DNA of 64,000 nt from JAOBAU01 sp034667465 (GTDB lineage Bacteria > Acidobacteriota > Thermoanaerobaculia > Gp7-AA8), in NCBI GenBank assembly GCA_034667465.1, contig JAXDJV010000016.1, forward strand, positions 18,073 through 82,072. The letters run 5' to 3'. Position 1 is the first letter of the stretch. Each line of letters begins with the position of its first letter. The notes under the pieces were generated by a model. The model did not search any database and was not told where the DNA came from. It saw only the letters and a list, made by a program, of their open reading frames with translations. The translations under genes were made by a program, and so were the position numbers. Shown piece by piece: positions 31,320 through 41,183 of the stretch.

Positions 31320-33896
31320 CTTTCGCTCTAGCTCGCGCTTCCAGCCGACGATCACGTTCAGCGGTTTCACATCAGCGGCCTCGATGATGGCGAGCAGCCG
31401 GCCGTCAGGTGCGGCGTCGAAGCCGCGCACGACATCCTGCGTGTCGTAGATTCGTACCGGCGCCGCGACTTCGATCGTGTCGCCGTGCGCGACGACGGCC
31501 GCGGCGTAGATCGCATGCGTGGTCGAGAAGTACACATGACGTCCGTCGTGTGACCAGCACGAGTCGCGGCCGCCATCGACGGAGATGCGCATCGCATCTC
31601 CGCGGCGATCCGTCGCAATCACATACACCTCATTGCGTCCCGTGGCGTTCGACGTATACGAGACCCATCGCTCATCGGGTGAGAGACGTGCTTCGAGCTC
31701 TTCGTTCGGTGTCTGCAGCCACACGCGCGACCGGCCGTTCGCATCGCGAACGAAGATGTCATGCATCGTCTTCGGCTCCGCGGACGAATAGAACACGTTG
31801 CCGTTGCTGCTCCAGTCTCCAGGGATCTGGATCGTTCCCGGTTTGGTCAAAGCGACGGCCGGGCCGCCATTGAGCGGCTGCGAAAAAACGTATGGCGGTG
31901 CGTTCTGATCCATCGCGAACGCGAGCGCGTGACCGTCGCGCGACCAGACCGCGGCGCTGTGATCCTGTTCGTCGAACGTGAAGCGGTTCAGCGACCGGCG
32001 CTGCAGGTCGGCGAGAAAAATGTCGGACACGCGCGTCCGCACGTCGGCGATCACCATCGCCGCGCGCTTGCCGTCCGGCGCGACGCGAACGGCGTCGTAT
32101 GCAGCGTCCGGCAGCGCCTCGCCGGCCGGATGGCCGTTCGCATCGAGCCAGATTGCATGACAGTTGAAGCCTCCGGGAAGCGAGACCAGCGTGCCGCCCG
32201 CGGCGGATTGTTTCGAGCCGCCGACGGGACGATAGAACCAGACGTTGCCCGCCACCGTCGAGCGATCGCCGATCAGCGCGAGCTTCGCTTCATCGAAGCG
32301 CTGCGCGAACAGCGTTCCTTCGCGCGCGAACGTTACGTATGGCGCGTCGTACGATGCGCGTCCGACATCCCGCGCAATCGCGCGAGGCGCGGCGTCAGAC
32401 GTGTTGCCGACAAACAGATCGGTCGAGCGCGCGTCGATCGCGGAGAAAAAGTACGAGCTCGTCGTGCCGATTCTCTCCGGCCACGCGACACCGACGTAGC
32501 GCGCCAGCGAGAAGAGCTTGCGCGGAGTGCCGCCGCCGGCAGGCACCGCATACATCGAGTTGCCGCCGATGAGCGCGTACACGATGGTGCCGTCGGCGAG
32601 CCATGTGGCCGAGGCCCAGTCGCCGCGCGGCACGTCGCAGATCGTCTGCACGTTTCCGTCGTCGATGTTCATCTTCTTCAGCTGAGCATTGGTCACGAAT
32701 CCGAGCGTGCGGCCATCCGGCGACCAGAACGGTGACGCGGCGCCGTTCGTGCCGTCGATCGCGCGCGAAGTTCCTGTCATCAGATCGTGGATGCGAAGTC
32801 GTCCCTCGCCCGTCGTTGTAAACGCGATGCGCAAACCGTCCGGTGAAACCGCGGCGGGGTTGTACGCGAACGATGTGGGGAATGCAGAGTCCTGTGGCGG
32901 CGGAATCGCGAAGCGGATCGTCGGCGTCTCCGGTTGCGCGCCGCGACGAAGAAAAAACAGCGCGCCGGCAGAAAGGAGCAGCGACGCGGCCGCGATCGCC
33001 CACGGCAATACAGTGCCGCGGCGCCTCGGCGCGATCGACGGGATCGCGCCGCCTTCGCCAATCCAGCGCAGTTCGCTCGCGACGTCCGCCGCGCTTTGCC
33101 AGCGGTCGTCGGGATCTTTCTCGAGGCACTTCGCGATCAACCGCTCGAGCGCGGGCGGCGTCACCGGTTGCAGCGATGCGATCGGCACCGGCTGCTGCGA
33201 CATGATTTTCGTGATGAGGCTCGCCTGACTGTCTCCGTCGAAGGCACGGCGGCCGGTGATCATCTCGTACAGCACCGCGCCGAGCGCGAAGATGTCGCTT
33301 CGCGCGTCCGTCGGTTTTCCTTCGAGCTGTTCCGGTGGCATGTAGGGGAGCGTTCCGACGATCATCCCCGCGCTGGTGATCGGCGCACCGATCACGGTCG
33401 GCGAGTCGTGGGACGTGAGCGACTCGGCGCGACGCGCCAGACCGAAGTCGAGCAGCTTCGCGCCACTCTTCGTCATCATCACGTTCGCCGGCTTCAGATC
33501 GCGATGCACGATGCCGTGGCGATGCGCTTTCGCGAGCGCGTCCGCAATCGAAGCGCCGTACTTCAGCGCGACGTCGAGCGGCAGCGCGCCTTTCGCGAGT
33601 CGCGATGCGAGCGTCTCACCCTCGACCAGCTCCATCACGAGATACGCAACTCCGTCTTCGCTGCCGACGTCGAAGAGCGTGCAGATGTTCGGATGATTGA
33701 GTGAGGAGATCGCGCGCGCTTCTCGCTCGAAGCGTTCCTTCGCTTCGGTAGTGGTCGCGTGATGCGGCAGGATCTTCAGCGCGACGGTACGATCGAGACG
33801 TGTATCGCGCGCGCGGTAAACCTCGCCCATTCCGCCCGCGCCGATTTGCGCGACGACTTCGTAAGGTCCGAGGCGGGTGCCCGGCGTGAGTGTCAC
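31299..33896 (-). CDS. Membrane Ser/Thr protein kinase with TolB-like beta-propeller
   Basis: 865 residues. Kinase domain 1-280: Gly loop GAGGMGEV (19-26), catalytic Lys41, HRDLKPAN with Asp133, DFG at 150-152. One membrane segment follows at about 296-316. The remaining 540 residues form a WD40/TolB-like propeller (repeated SPDGxxI, WSPDGRTLGF, SPDERWVSYTS) on the outer side, probably a sensor. This architecture is expanded in Acidobacteriota. The start is GTG at 33896, 10 nt after the rodA stop, so it is probably co-transcribed with the rod-shape operon. Substrates are unknown. Confidence 0.9.
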   Translation of the reverse strand: MTLTPGTRLGPYEVVAQIGAGGMGEVYRARDTRLDRTVALKILPHHATTTEAKERFEREARAISSLNHPNICTLFDVGSEDGVAYLVMELVEGETLASRLAKGALPLDVALKYGASIADALAKAHRHGIVHRDLKPANVMMTKSGAKLLDFGLARRAESLTSHDSPTVIGAPITSAGMIVGTLPYMPPEQLEGKPTDARSDIFALGAVLYEMITGRRAFDGDSQASLITKIMSQQPVPIASLQPVTPPALERLIAKCLEKDPDDRWQSAADVASELRWIGEGGAIPSIAPRRRGTVLPWAIAAASLLLSAGALFFLRRGAQPETPTIRFAIPPPQDSAFPTSFAYNPAAVSPDGLRIAFTTTGEGRLRIHDLMTGTSRAIDGTNGAASPFWSPDGRTLGFVTNAQLKKMNIDDGNVQTICDVPRGDWASATWLADGTIVYALIGGNSMYAVPAGGGTPRKLFSLARYVGVAWPERIGTTSSYFFSAIDARSTDLFVGNTSDAAPRAIARDVGRASYDAPYVTFAREGTLFAQRFDEAKLALIGDRSTVAGNVWFYRPVGGSKQSAAGGTLVSLPGGFNCHAIWLDANGHPAGEALPDAAYDAVRVAPDGKRAAMVIADVRTRVSDIFLADLQRRSLNRFTFDEQDHSAAVWSRDGHALAFAMDQNAPPYVFSQPLNGGPAVALTKPGTIQIPGDWSSNGNVFYSSAEPKTMHDIFVRDANGRSRVWLQTPNEELEARLSPDERWVSYTSNATGRNEVYVIATDRRGDAMRISVDGGRDSCWSHDGRHVYFSTTHAIYAAAVVAHGDTIEVAAPVRIYDTQDVVRGFDAAPDGRLLAIIEAADVKPLNVIVGWKRELERKSAPHAE

Positions 33897-33906
33897 GCCG
33901 GGCAGT

Positions 33907-35010
33907 TTACGCGTTCACGAAGCGCCGCAAGTCGACGTTCAACATCAGCCCGATGGCGATGAAGAACATCATCGTCGACGAGCCGCCGTACGAAATCAGC
34001 GGCAGCGGAATGCCGGTCGTCGGCAGCACGCCGATCTGCATCGACACGTTGATCAGCACGTGAAAGACGAAGAAACAGATCAGCGAAATCGCGAGGAATG
34101 CGCCACCTCGATCGCGCGCCTGCTTTGCGAACGTCAGCGCCTGGACGATCAGAAACAGATAGAGCGACAGGACGATGGCGACGCCGATGAAGCCCCACTC
34201 CTCGCCGAGGACCGCGAAGATGAAATCGGTGTGATGGGCGGGGAGGAAGTCGAGCTTTGCCTGCGTCCCCTGTTTGAATCCTTTGCCGTGAATGCCGCCG
34301 GAACCGATGGCGATCTTCGCCTGCGTGACCTGATAGCCGGTGCCGAGCGGATCGCGGGCCGGATCGAGAAAGATCATGATCCGCTCGCGCTGATACGGTT
34401 TGAGGAAGATCTTCCACGCCAGACCGGCGCCGAGCAATCCGAGGAGGATCATGATCGCCCAGACGCGCCAGCGGATGCCGCCGAAGAACATCGCCACACC
34501 GACGAGCGGGAAGAACGTCGCGGCGGTGCCGAAGTCGGGCTGCACGATGATCAGTCCGACCGGCAGACCGATGATGAACATCGCGGTCATGAACGAGCGA
34601 AAGTTGAGATACGCGCGATCGTTCGAATCGAAAAAGCGCGCGAGCATCAGCGCGGTGAAGACCTTCATGAACTCAGCCGGCTGGAACTGAAAGCCGCCGC
34701 CTATCGGGATCCATGACTTCACGTGGGCGGTGACCTTGCCGAAGACGAGCAGGTAGATGAGCAGCGCGATCCCGATTGCGTACAGGATCGGCGCGACGTC
34801 GAAGAAGATGTGATAGTCGACGACGAGGAACACCAGCATCAGCCCGATGCCGATACCGATCCAGAGCAGCTGCTTTTTGAAGATGTTGAGCGTCGGATCA
34901 CCGAAGTAGGTGGCGCTGTAGATGAGCGTGCAGCCGATCGCCGCGATCACGAGCGCCGTACCGAGAAAATTCAGGTCGAGCGACGGCAGGATTCGATCTC
35001 TCGTCGCCAT
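33907..35010 (-). CDS. rodA: Rod-shape peptidoglycan polymerase RodA
   Basis: 367 residues, SEDS family. It polymerises lipid II for side-wall growth with PBP2. Motifs: CTLIYSATYFG in the first helix, FQPAEFMKV, the loop PAHHTDFIFAVLGEEWGF with the catalytic Asp region, and the ending GIPLPLISYGGSS. The ATG at 35010 overlaps the mrdA stop (TGATG). The neighbouring mrdA identifies it as the elongation, not the division, SEDS protein; ftsW is at 15710. Confidence 0.95.
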   Translation of the reverse strand: MATRDRILPSLDLNFLGTALVIAAIGCTLIYSATYFGDPTLNIFKKQLLWIGIGIGLMLVFLVVDYHIFFDVAPILYAIGIALLIYLLVFGKVTAHVKSWIPIGGGFQFQPAEFMKVFTALMLARFFDSNDRAYLNFRSFMTAMFIIGLPVGLIIVQPDFGTAATFFPLVGVAMFFGGIRWRVWAIMILLGLLGAGLAWKIFLKPYQRERIMIFLDPARDPLGTGYQVTQAKIAIGSGGIHGKGFKQGTQAKLDFLPAHHTDFIFAVLGEEWGFIGVAIVLSLYLFLIVQALTFAKQARDRGGAFLAISLICFFVFHVLINVSMQIGVLPTTGIPLPLISYGGSSTMMFFIAIGLMLNVDLRRFVNA

Positions 35011-36986
35011 CAGTGTCCGAGTCCCTCTGCCGATTCGGGCGGCGCTTTCGGCTGCTGTCCCGGAATCGGCATGTCGCCTTCGCGGATCTGCTCGAGCGTG
35101 TCGGGGTTCGACAGATCGAGGTTCGCGTTGGAGATCTCTTTGTGAAAGCGCGCTTCGTAGAGAAGTTTCGCGAGCGGTGCCGCGTCGACGCCGCCGTGAC
35201 CGCCGTGCTCGACAAAGACGACCACGACCATCTCGGGCTTCTCGTACGGTCCGTACGATGCGAACCACGCGTGGTCCTTGTACTTGAACGGCAGCCCTTC
35301 CGTCTTTACCCATCCGTGCTGCGCGATGACCTGGACGGTTCCCGTTTTTCCGGAAACACCGAGACCGGGAATGCGCGCGTTCCCGCCCGTCCCGCCCTGC
35401 TCGTTGACCACTTTCCATAGCCCCTTCCGCACGGTCTGCAGCGCGGCGGGGGAAAGCGGCACTTCATGCAGCACTTCGGGTTGAACCTGACGGCGTTCCA
35501 GACGTCCGTCGGGCAGCTGGTGTTCGACCATCCGCAGCACGTGCGGGCGGAAGACTTTTCCGCCGTTGGCGATGGCGGCCATCATGTTCGCGACCTGCAG
35601 CGGCGTGACGATCAGCGGTCCCTGTCCGATGGCGACGGAGATCGTTTCGGATGGATACCACTTGCGATGCTGTTTGTCGGCGGCCCACTTCGTCGACGGA
35701 ACGATGCCGGCTTTCTCGCCATCGAGATCGATCTGCGAGATCTCGCCGAAGGTGAGGTTGTGTGCGTACTTGTTGATGTTGTCGATGCCGAGGCGCGCGC
35801 CGGTGTTGTAGAAGAAAATGTCGCAGGAGACCTTCAGCGCGTTGGAGACATCGACGTCGCCGTGGCCGTTCTTCTGCCAGCAGCGGAAACGGCGTCCGAA
35901 GAAAACGGCGGAGCCGCCGCAGCTGAACGTCGTGGCAGTGCCGATGGCGTTGTCGGAAAGTCCGGCCATCGCCATGACGGTCTTGAAGACGGAGCCGGGT
36001 GAATAGAGTCCCTGGATGGCGCGATTGAGCTCGACCTTGAACGGATTCGAGGAGATCGTTCGCCACACTTCGGGCGTGAAGCGTTTGGAATAGACGTTCG
36101 GATTGAAGACGGGGGAGGAGACCATCGCCAGCACTTCGCCGTTGCGAGGATCGAGTGCGACGGCGGCGCCGACGAACTCGTTCTCGATGAAGTACTGCTC
36201 GGCGCGGCGCTGCAGTTCGAAGTCGATTGTCAGATAGACGTTGTCGCCTGCCGCCGGCTTTTTGCGTATCGGAACGAATTCGGCGAGGCGGCGTCCGTGA
36301 CTGTCGTACTCCCAGTACTGCGCGCCGTCGTGACCGCGCAGATATTCGTCGTACATCAGCTCGACGCCGCGCTTGCCGATCAGATCACCCTGCTTCAGAT
36401 CTTTGTGGCGGCCGGTGAGATCTTTCTCGCTGACTTCGCCGATGAAGCCCATCACGTGCGCGGCCATCGTGCCGTATGGATAGTTGCGTCGCTGCACCGG
36501 CTCGACGTTCAGCTCGGGAAAGGCGATCGATTGCGCCTGCAGCGTCGCCACCTGCGTCATCTGCAGATCTTCCGCGATGATCAGCGGCTGCGTGATCTTG
36601 ATCTCTTTCCCTTTTTCGAGCCGCGCTTCGATCTCCTGCGGCGTCACCGCGAGGACCGCGGCGAGGAACGCGACGAGTTTCGACTGATGCGCTTTGTCGC
36701 CTTTCACCAGCGGTCGCATGACGACGCGATCGAGGGCGAGTGAATACGCCGGCGAGTTGTCGGCGAGGATTTTTTCTCCGCTGCGATCGAAGATCAGTCC
36801 GCGCTTGGCCGGGACGATGACTTCACGGAGCGCATTCGATTCGGAGAGGTTGCGCCACTTCTCGGCCTGCACGCCCTGCACGAACCAGAACGCCCCCAGG
36901 AGGAACGTGAAGAGCACCACGATTCCCCAGAGAAAGGCGTTGACGCGAAAACTCAGGAACTTCTGATCGTCTCGATAAACGCGCAT
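35010..36986 (-). CDS. mrdA: Penicillin-binding protein 2, elongation transpeptidase
   Basis: 658 residues. It cross-links peptidoglycan in the side wall. Membrane anchor at about 15-37; pedestal domain with PAKRGLIFDRSGEKIL; transpeptidase motifs SVFK (332-335, nucleophile Ser332), SCD (387-389) and KTGT (547-550). A Pro/Gln-rich tail (PIPGQQPKAPPESAEG) ends the protein. The start at 36986 is 12 nt after the mreD stop. Class B type: there is no transglycosylase domain. Confidence 0.95.
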   Translation of the reverse strand: MRVYRDDQKFLSFRVNAFLWGIVVLFTFLLGAFWFVQGVQAEKWRNLSESNALREVIVPAKRGLIFDRSGEKILADNSPAYSLALDRVVMRPLVKGDKAHQSKLVAFLAAVLAVTPQEIEARLEKGKEIKITQPLIIAEDLQMTQVATLQAQSIAFPELNVEPVQRRNYPYGTMAAHVMGFIGEVSEKDLTGRHKDLKQGDLIGKRGVELMYDEYLRGHDGAQYWEYDSHGRRLAEFVPIRKKPAAGDNVYLTIDFELQRRAEQYFIENEFVGAAVALDPRNGEVLAMVSSPVFNPNVYSKRFTPEVWRTISSNPFKVELNRAIQGLYSPGSVFKTVMAMAGLSDNAIGTATTFSCGGSAVFFGRRFRCWQKNGHGDVDVSNALKVSCDIFFYNTGARLGIDNINKYAHNLTFGEISQIDLDGEKAGIVPSTKWAADKQHRKWYPSETISVAIGQGPLIVTPLQVANMMAAIANGGKVFRPHVLRMVEHQLPDGRLERRQVQPEVLHEVPLSPAALQTVRKGLWKVVNEQGGTGGNARIPGLGVSGKTGTVQVIAQHGWVKTEGLPFKYKDHAWFASYGPYEKPEMVVVVFVEHGGHGGVDAAPLAKLLYEARFHKEISNANLDLSNPDTLEQIREGDMPIPGQQPKAPPESAEGLGH

Positions 36987-36998
36987 GGAGTTGGCGGA

Positions 36999-37505
36999 TC
37001 ACCAGCCGGTCTGACGCCGCGTGGCGTCGATCGGCTCTTCTTTCAGGAACAGGAGCAACAACTGATACACGAGCATTCCGAACAGACAGGTAAAGATCGT
37101 TTTCACGAACATCCCCTGCTCGAACATGTCGATTTTCTGACGAAGGAGGATGTTCACGAGGAAGTAAACGACGAGCTCGTTGAGAACGACCGCGCCGATG
37201 AGACAGGCGCCGAACGACAACGTGCCGCGCAGCACGAGCCGCGCGTTGATCGACGCGACGATATACGCGCAGACCGTCAGCGAAAAGGCGTGCATGCCGA
37301 ACGGCGCATTCGAGAACGCGTCCTGTACGAGACCGGCGGCAACGCCGGCCATGATCGCTCCGAAAATGTTACCGCCCATCGAGTAGTAGACGATGAGGAC
37401 GACGTACGGATTGAAGAACGCCAGCGCGTTGGGGGAGAAGCGATCGAGCAGCGAGTGTAGCGTCAGCGCGATCAGCAATCCAATGATGAATCGAAGCCAT
37501 CTCAA
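36999..37505 (-). CDS. mreD: Rod shape-determining protein MreD
   Basis: 168 residues, about five membrane segments. The family is poorly conserved; PNALAFFNPYVVLIVYYSM and GLVQDAFSNAPFGMHAFS are typical (the PxxxD and Gly-rich parts). Position between mreC and mrdA supports the call. It overlaps the mreC stop by four bases. Confidence 0.9.
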   Translation of the reverse strand: MRWLRFIIGLLIALTLHSLLDRFSPNALAFFNPYVVLIVYYSMGGNIFGAIMAGVAAGLVQDAFSNAPFGMHAFSLTVCAYIVASINARLVLRGTLSFGACLIGAVVLNELVVYFLVNILLRQKIDMFEQGMFVKTIFTCLFGMLVYQLLLLFLKEEPIDATRRQTGW

Positions 37506-38362
37506 GGAGCGTACCTCGCTACCTCCGGCGGAATCTTGCGGGTGTGCAACACGATCACTTCCTCGATGCTGCCGAAGTCGATCGACGGCCGGACACTGAT
37601 CGTCTTGAAGAGCTCCGAGCCCTTCTCCGCTTTGGTCACGACGCCGATGGGAATGCCTTTGGGATAGATGCCGTCGATGCCGGCGGTGAGCACGACGTCA
37701 CCCGGCTGCACGTCGGCGAGCACCGGGATGTCGAGGAGCTGTGCGCCGCCTGCGCCGTCGCCGCGGAGCACGCCCTGACGGCGGGTCCGTTCGAGCAGCG
37801 CGCCGACCGAACAGTTGTTGTCGCTGACGAGCTGCACTTTCGACATGTCGTGCGTCGTCAGGATCACGCGGCCGATCAGGCCGTTCGCGCCGACGACCGC
37901 GTCGTTGACGTCGACGCCGGCCGCGGAGCCGCGATCGAGAATGATCGATTTGAAGCGGCTCGACGTGTCGAGCATGATCGCGTGCGCCATCGTCGTGCCG
38001 GTCGTGAACTGTTCCGCATACCCGAGCAGACCGCGCAACCGCCGCAGATCGCCCTCGGACTGGCGCAGCTTCAGATTCTCGGTCGTCAGCTGCGCGACTT
38101 TGCTGTGCAGCTCCAGGTTCTCACGCACCGAGCGGCGCATGTCGAGATAGCCGTGATACATGTCGGAAGCCGACTGCCCGACCCAGTTCACAGCCTTCGG
38201 AACCGGCGAGAAAACCGTCATCACCGTCCGCTCGAAGAGCGTGCGTGTCTCGCCGATATACCGCGTCTGACTGCTGCGGCTCATCAGCACAAAAAGAGCG
38301 GCGAGAACGACGATGAGAAGGAGCGTCGGCCGGCGGGGAATGACGTCTGCGGTTACTGCCAT
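37502..38362 (-). CDS. mreC: Rod shape-determining protein MreC
   Basis: 286 residues: short cytoplasmic head, one membrane segment at about 13-28, a coiled coil at about 70-110 (ENLELHSKVAQLTTENLKLR), then two beta-barrel domains with AAGVDVNDAVVGANGLIGRV and LADVQPGDVVLTAGIDGIYPKG. It links MreB filaments with PBP2. The ATG at 38362 fits the family start. The 106-bp gap to mreB contains a palindrome (38410-38466). Confidence 0.95.
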   Translation of the reverse strand: MAVTADVIPRRPTLLLIVVLAALFVLMSRSSQTRYIGETRTLFERTVMTVFSPVPKAVNWVGQSASDMYHGYLDMRRSVRENLELHSKVAQLTTENLKLRQSEGDLRRLRGLLGYAEQFTTGTTMAHAIMLDTSSRFKSIILDRGSAAGVDVNDAVVGANGLIGRVILTTHDMSKVQLVSDNNCSVGALLERTRRQGVLRGDGAGGAQLLDIPVLADVQPGDVVLTAGIDGIYPKGIPIGVVTKAEKGSELFKTISVRPSIDFGSIEEVIVLHTRKIPPEVARYAP

Positions 38363-38409
38363 GTTCGCGTTCGCTCTCAGCAGTTTTCAAGCCAGCGCAA
38401 AAGGGATGA

Positions 38410-38466
38410 GGCATGAGTGATGAGGTATGAGTAAAACCCTGTTACTCATGCCTCATACCCCATGCC
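38410..38466. repeat. CATGAG-type palindrome (family B) after mreB
   Basis: The left arm 38410-38434 and right arm 38442-38466 pair at 22 of 25 positions (left begins GGCATGAGTGATGAGG, right ends CATACCCCATGCC) around a 7-nt loop. It ends 2 nt beyond the mreB stop on the minus strand. A second copy is at 59974-60058. Confidence 0.85.
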
Positions 38467-38468
38467 TT

Positions 38469-39494
<1,026 letters not shown>

Positions 39495-39574
39495 CGATTA
39501 GGGTTTCCTTGTCGAGATATCCGGGAGCCATGGTGCGCCGGTGCAAAACTGCTGCCCCGGGCCGTAATGCGGAA

Positions 39575-41029
39575 CTATTCTTCGACGAGCACCGTCTGGG
39601 ATTGTACTGTCTGATTGCCGGCGGGATCGACCGCTTTCACGACGACCGCATTCTGGCCGACTTTCGCGAAGACGATCAGCTTCTTGAAGTGGCCGCTCGA
39701 CTCGACGTCGACTTCCTCTTCATTGATGAAGACCGTCGATCCCGGCTCGGTCGTTCCTTCGATGATGTAGTACGCGCCGCCGATCGGCTGCGGACGTTTG
39801 AGCGTGAGCTTCGGCGGTGTTGCATCCGACGCGTTCACGCCGCCGCCGCTCGAGGTGTCCCGACCACCGCCGCTGACGCGGAAGCGCCGGAACGGCGAGT
39901 ACGGCCCGACTTCGCCATCAGCGCCGATCGACGCGACGCGCCAGTAGAACGCCCCCTCGTCCGTGACCTTCGCGGAAGCACTCAGTTTCTGCCGCTTCGA
40001 GTTGATCTCGAGCGTCGAGAAGAGCCGCGAGCGCGAGACCTGCAGCTGATAGCTGGTCGCTCCCGTCTGCGGCTCCCACGCGAATTCGACTTTCGATTCG
40101 TTCGTGACCTGGAAGACCTGATTGTCGGACGGCGATTTCAGCGCCGGCGGCAGGATCAGTTTCTTCACCGGACTGATTCCGCCTTCGGGCGAAGCGCTGA
40201 TCTTCTCGCCGCTGCTGACGACCACCGCTTCGCCGCCGCTCTTCGGCGTGACGGATGCGGAGCCCTTCGTGCTGACGACCGAGGTCGACTTCGTGCTGTC
40301 GACGCCGACCTGCGTGGTCGATTCGGAGTCGACGATGATCTGCGTTCCGGGCGTGCGAACGGACGATTCCTGATCGACGGTTGCGACCTCGACCGTACCG
40401 ACCTGCATCTGCACGGCGTTGTTTTTCTTCGATGAGCCCGGTTGCACCGCCGCGTAAATCTCGAGCAGCGCATTGGGTCCGACGGTGTAGAGCGAGCCGT
40501 TGCTGGTGAAGAGCAGCTCGGCTGACGCGCGATCTCCGGTTTTCACCCAGTCGCCGTTGTAGAGCGGAACGCGCATCTCGGCGTGGTGCCAGTCGCTGTT
40601 CGTCGACTTCTGAAACTGGACGTCGCCTTCGACGGTGATGAACTGAGCGTCGCCGTTGCCGGAGTCGCCGCCGCTCACCGCCGCGCGGCTGATCGTCTGC
40701 GATTCGACCGCTGCACCCTGCGCGTCGACGTACTTCGCCGCGCCGAAGAGAGTGTTCGCGTCTTCGAGCTTCTTCTGCGCGCGCTCGAACTCACCGCGTC
40801 GATTCGGAAAGTCTTTGGAGGCGGCGAGGGTGTTCAGCGCCTGCCGCGCGTCGGCGATCGCCGATTCGGCATTCGCCCGCGGATTTCCCTTCTCGTTGTG
40901 GAGAAACCAATAGCCGGCGCCCCCCAGCAGAAGGATGAACAGGACGAGCCCGATCTGCTTCAGGCGATCGATCGAGATCAGGTACCAGTCGATGTCGCCG
41001 CCCGAGGAGGCCTTTTTTCTAATCGCCAT
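39575..41029 (-). CDS. FecR-domain membrane-anchored protein
   Basis: 484 residues: one membrane segment at about 25-43, a helical stretch with alternating charges (ADARQALNTLAASKDF to about 115), a FecR-like domain at about 128-225 (VEGDVQFQKSTNSDW, GDWVKTGDRASAELLF, VRTPGTQIIVDSESTTQVGV), a fibronectin type III-like domain (VEFAWEPQTGATSYQLQVSR), and a C-terminal Ig-like domain (GGAYYIIEGTTEPGSTVFIN). Such proteins sit outside the inner membrane; the function is unknown. It stands at the head of the mreB operon. A TATAAA box lies 14 nt before the ATG. Confidence 0.8.
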   Translation of the reverse strand: MAIRKKASSGGDIDWYLISIDRLKQIGLVLFILLLGGAGYWFLHNEKGNPRANAESAIADARQALNTLAASKDFPNRRGEFERAQKKLEDANTLFGAAKYVDAQGAAVESQTISRAAVSGGDSGNGDAQFITVEGDVQFQKSTNSDWHHAEMRVPLYNGDWVKTGDRASAELLFTSNGSLYTVGPNALLEIYAAVQPGSSKKNNAVQMQVGTVEVATVDQESSVRTPGTQIIVDSESTTQVGVDSTKSTSVVSTKGSASVTPKSGGEAVVVSSGEKISASPEGGISPVKKLILPPALKSPSDNQVFQVTNESKVEFAWEPQTGATSYQLQVSRSRLFSTLEINSKRQKLSASAKVTDEGAFYWRVASIGADGEVGPYSPFRRFRVSGGGRDTSSGGGVNASDATPPKLTLKRPQPIGGAYYIIEGTTEPGSTVFINEEEVDVESSGHFKKLIVFAKVGQNAVVVKAVDPAGNQTVQSQTVLVEE

Positions 41030-41183
41030 TGCGGACGGAAGCCTTTATAGCACAGGCAACACGGCGGTTTGCGCGTGCTGCCGGGAATAGGTAAACTGCC
41101 GCGTTTTTTACGGAAGATCGCGTCGCACGGCCGTTCCTGTCCACTCCGCGGCGCATCCAATCACATCGTTAAGGATTGTTCCA

